Assembly: GCF_020740795.1 (NCBI RefSeq)
Contig: NC_067283.1
Location: 58,931,966-58,995,965 of the forward strand
DNA: 64,000 nucleotides
DNA from: Apus apus
Lineage: Eukaryota > Chordata > Aves > Apodiformes > Apodidae
Reading direction: 5' to 3'
Positions 37,595 through 64,000 of this stretch are shown here, one piece after another; position 1 is the first letter of the stretch, and every line of letters starts with the position of its first letter. Below the pieces are notes generated by a model, which was given only the letters and a program-made list of their open reading frames with translations, did not search any database and was not told the origin of the DNA. Made by a program: the position numbers and the translations under genes.

Positions 37595-39350
37595 CTAGGG
37601 AGCACAATTAAATAGAAATATTTTTATTGAGGTCTTAAGTAAGTGAGTGCTTTAAGAGGGCTTTTTTTTGGTGGGAAGTTGTAACCCGTGCCAGTTTCTA
37701 CCTTAATCAACCTCAAGTGAATTTATTAAATGTATTATCCTTGCTGAGTACCAGGCAAAACTTAATTTAGTGTTTATGATGAGCAATCATCTGTTTCAGA
37801 GAAGGATCCATCATTTGGTCATTAATGTGTATCTTTACCTTGACACATTTAGTCCTGGTGTTTAGCAAGGAAATCTTTCAGAAACTCTTGAAAGAAATTG
37901 TGCTCTTTCAATCTGGTAGCAGAGAGTACCACCAAGAAGTCAGTTTCTTATTGACCAGTCCCTATTATCAGTTTTCTGCATACTTTAGATACTTAATATT
38001 TCCACCCTTGCCTTTCAGATTATATTGTTTTTAAAAACCTTTTAACTGAAATTTCAATACCATTGACCTATAAGGAGAATTTTGTTAAGGACGTAATTCA
38101 CAAGACTGTTTCAAAGAGTAATCAAGGTCTAAGTTTGCTAACTTGGGACATCTAACTTCCCAAAACACTTCTTAAGAAACACAGCAGTCAACACCCAGTG
38201 ATTTTGATGTCTCACAGTTATTTACACAAGAAATTATACATAACAGTTTCTAATGATAAAGCAATTTATAATTAAAGTAATACAATGGAGGAAAAGAACA
38301 AAGGTTAGCAAGAAAATGTTCAGCAATATAAGTCAATGTTTTATGACAGTGCTCCTAGTGTAGGGGGGGTGGGGGGGAAAAGTGTGTGAGTGGAATGCTT
38401 TGGGATGTTGTACATTGTCCAGTTTTTTAATCAGGATACTGGAATTTAATTCACAGGTCATACACTTGTGTTCATGAATTCCAGAAAAGTAAATCCATGA
38501 TGATAATGACTATTGCATTTCATTCTGTAATCCCCACAGTACCCTATGTTATATTCAGTTATGATGTCTGAACTGTGACCTGACTCACCTCACTTATCAC
38601 ACTGTGTTTATTATAAATATGAAGGCTGCTTTTTATAGTGAGGAAAATTTTTACAAAGCAAGAATTAAAGAGCAACTAGGATATTCATTTAAACCTAGAT
38701 CCAATTTAATTTTAAGCCTTTAGCACATTAGAAGAAACAAGTTATTTACTGCATCAGAAAGCTAAGGATTTTTCTGGTTTCAAGTAAGGTATGGATTAAG
38801 ATATACTCACAGTTTAAGAATAAGGTTCTAACCAAAAATTAAATTCTGCTTTTCCACAGTCTGGCTGTTGTGTAACTATCTTCCTTGTGCAAGGCAATTC
38901 TGATGCATTACAGTAAACATGCTTCATTTTAAAACCCTTTCTTATGTAATTTAATGATGACATCAGCGGGGTCATTGAATAATTGCATTGTAGCAGTGGG
39001 ACTATTTTGCCTTCCTGGGCACTGGATAAATTGGACAAATATTTAGAACTGATTCAAGGCTTCTTAGCAACAAAGTAAAAAGTCATATTCTAATAATGCT
39101 AAGAGTGAGAGACTTAGCTCTCATTGCTGGTCTAGCCCTGCTGCTCCTATTGTATAACCAAATGCAATAGTGTCCAATGGGTTAAATGATCTGACCTGTT
39201 ACGGGCAAACCATATCCCTTGACATCAGCAACTGGATTGTCCTTCTGGGGATTCAGACTACTTTGCTTACATCTAAGGACAGTAGTGACACTGTTACTTG
39301 AAGGACTAATCACTGTTCAAGGGGGTTGAATCAAAATTACCTAATACCTG
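37595..39350. other. Between the extra exon and SLC9A3: G-run, nothing else
   Basis: 38361-38380 has two close G-runs (seven G each). No exon with sensible splice sites was recognised on either strand. Confidence 0.5.
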
Positions 39351-39371
39351 TTAGGGAATTCAGGTGCAATA

Positions 39372-39377
39372 TTTATT
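39372..39377 (-). promoter_or_regulatory. Candidate poly(A) signal of SLC9A3
   Basis: This is the first AATAAA on the minus strand after the stop at 39748 and would give a 3' UTR of about 400 bases. No closer AATAAA was seen. Confidence 0.5.
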
Positions 39378-39747
39378 AGCTAGAATTGACTAATCAAGAC
39401 AGCTGGAGCCTCTTGAAAATGGGTGCACAATATTCTGGTAGTTGAATACTAATTTCTTGGTATTTAAATTATTCAAGCCAAAACAAAGAGCAGGACCCTT
39501 ATCTGCTGTAAACCTAACAAAGAATTGGACCCTAAATAGTTGGCCAGTTCATCTGCAGAAGGAAAAATAGCAAGATGTTTTGTTATCCAAGTTGGAGGAA
39601 AATAGAAGATGTTTAGTTGTACGAAGAATTCAGGAAGGAAGGAGATGCTCTAGGAGAAGAAAAATCAGCAAAGTAAGTTTACTTGTCAGTAGTCAGGGTT
39701 GATAGGAATGCTGATTAAAAATGAAGGTGATGCTATCTTTTAAAATA

Positions 39748-64000
<24,253 letters not shown>

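Overview
The window is bird nuclear DNA. It is AT-rich and full of CR1 LINE copies in both orientations. Many of these end in the usual 3' tail, a run of ATTCTATG-like octamers. It also carries several solo LTRs of endogenous retroviruses and one vertebrate gene with well-spaced GT-AG exons. Species cannot be fixed from this sequence alone.

Right part (about 39.3-64.0 kb): the minus strand carries most of SLC9A3 (NHE3), the apical Na+/H+ exchanger of kidney and gut epithelia. Fourteen coding exons read from 62896 down to the stop at 39748. They cover about 663 residues, from the middle of the membrane domain to the C-terminal PDZ ligand STHM. The N-terminal exons lie beyond 64000. All splice phases agree and there is no frameshift, so the gene looks functional. 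Its introns hold CR1 fragments, small tandem repeats and a perfect 38-bp inverted repeat (48012-48118).

Junction (34.8-39.3 kb): about 2.2 kb beyond the SLC9A3 stop, on the same strand, is a second exon-like open frame (37594 to 37041) with a good acceptor. Its phase fits the donor of the penultimate SLC9A3 exon exactly. Spliced there, it would replace the normal tail with about 183 residues ending in ETQL, another class I PDZ-ligand-like C-terminus. It is either an alternative last exon of SLC9A3 or the last exon of an unrecognised gene. It is the most interesting feature here.

Left part (0-34.8 kb): no host gene was recognised. It is a mosaic of repeats. These are a solo LTR at 348-944 with an internal deletion, a 188-bp-period tandem array (2500-3090), a nearly complete minus-strand CR1 with ORF1 esterase and ORF2 remains (3101-6865), and a (TCTTT)8(GCTTT)19 microsatellite. 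There is an LTR mosaic at 8946-10503, an LTR nested in another LTR at 13.8-16.2 kb, and a plus-strand CR1 (16.5-20.06 kb) split by an inserted LTR. Two further solo LTRs sit at 25.9-26.7 and 27.7-28.4 kb, and another CR1 at 30.1-31.2 kb. Several insertions can be ordered in time because target duplications and the flanking alignments are visible.
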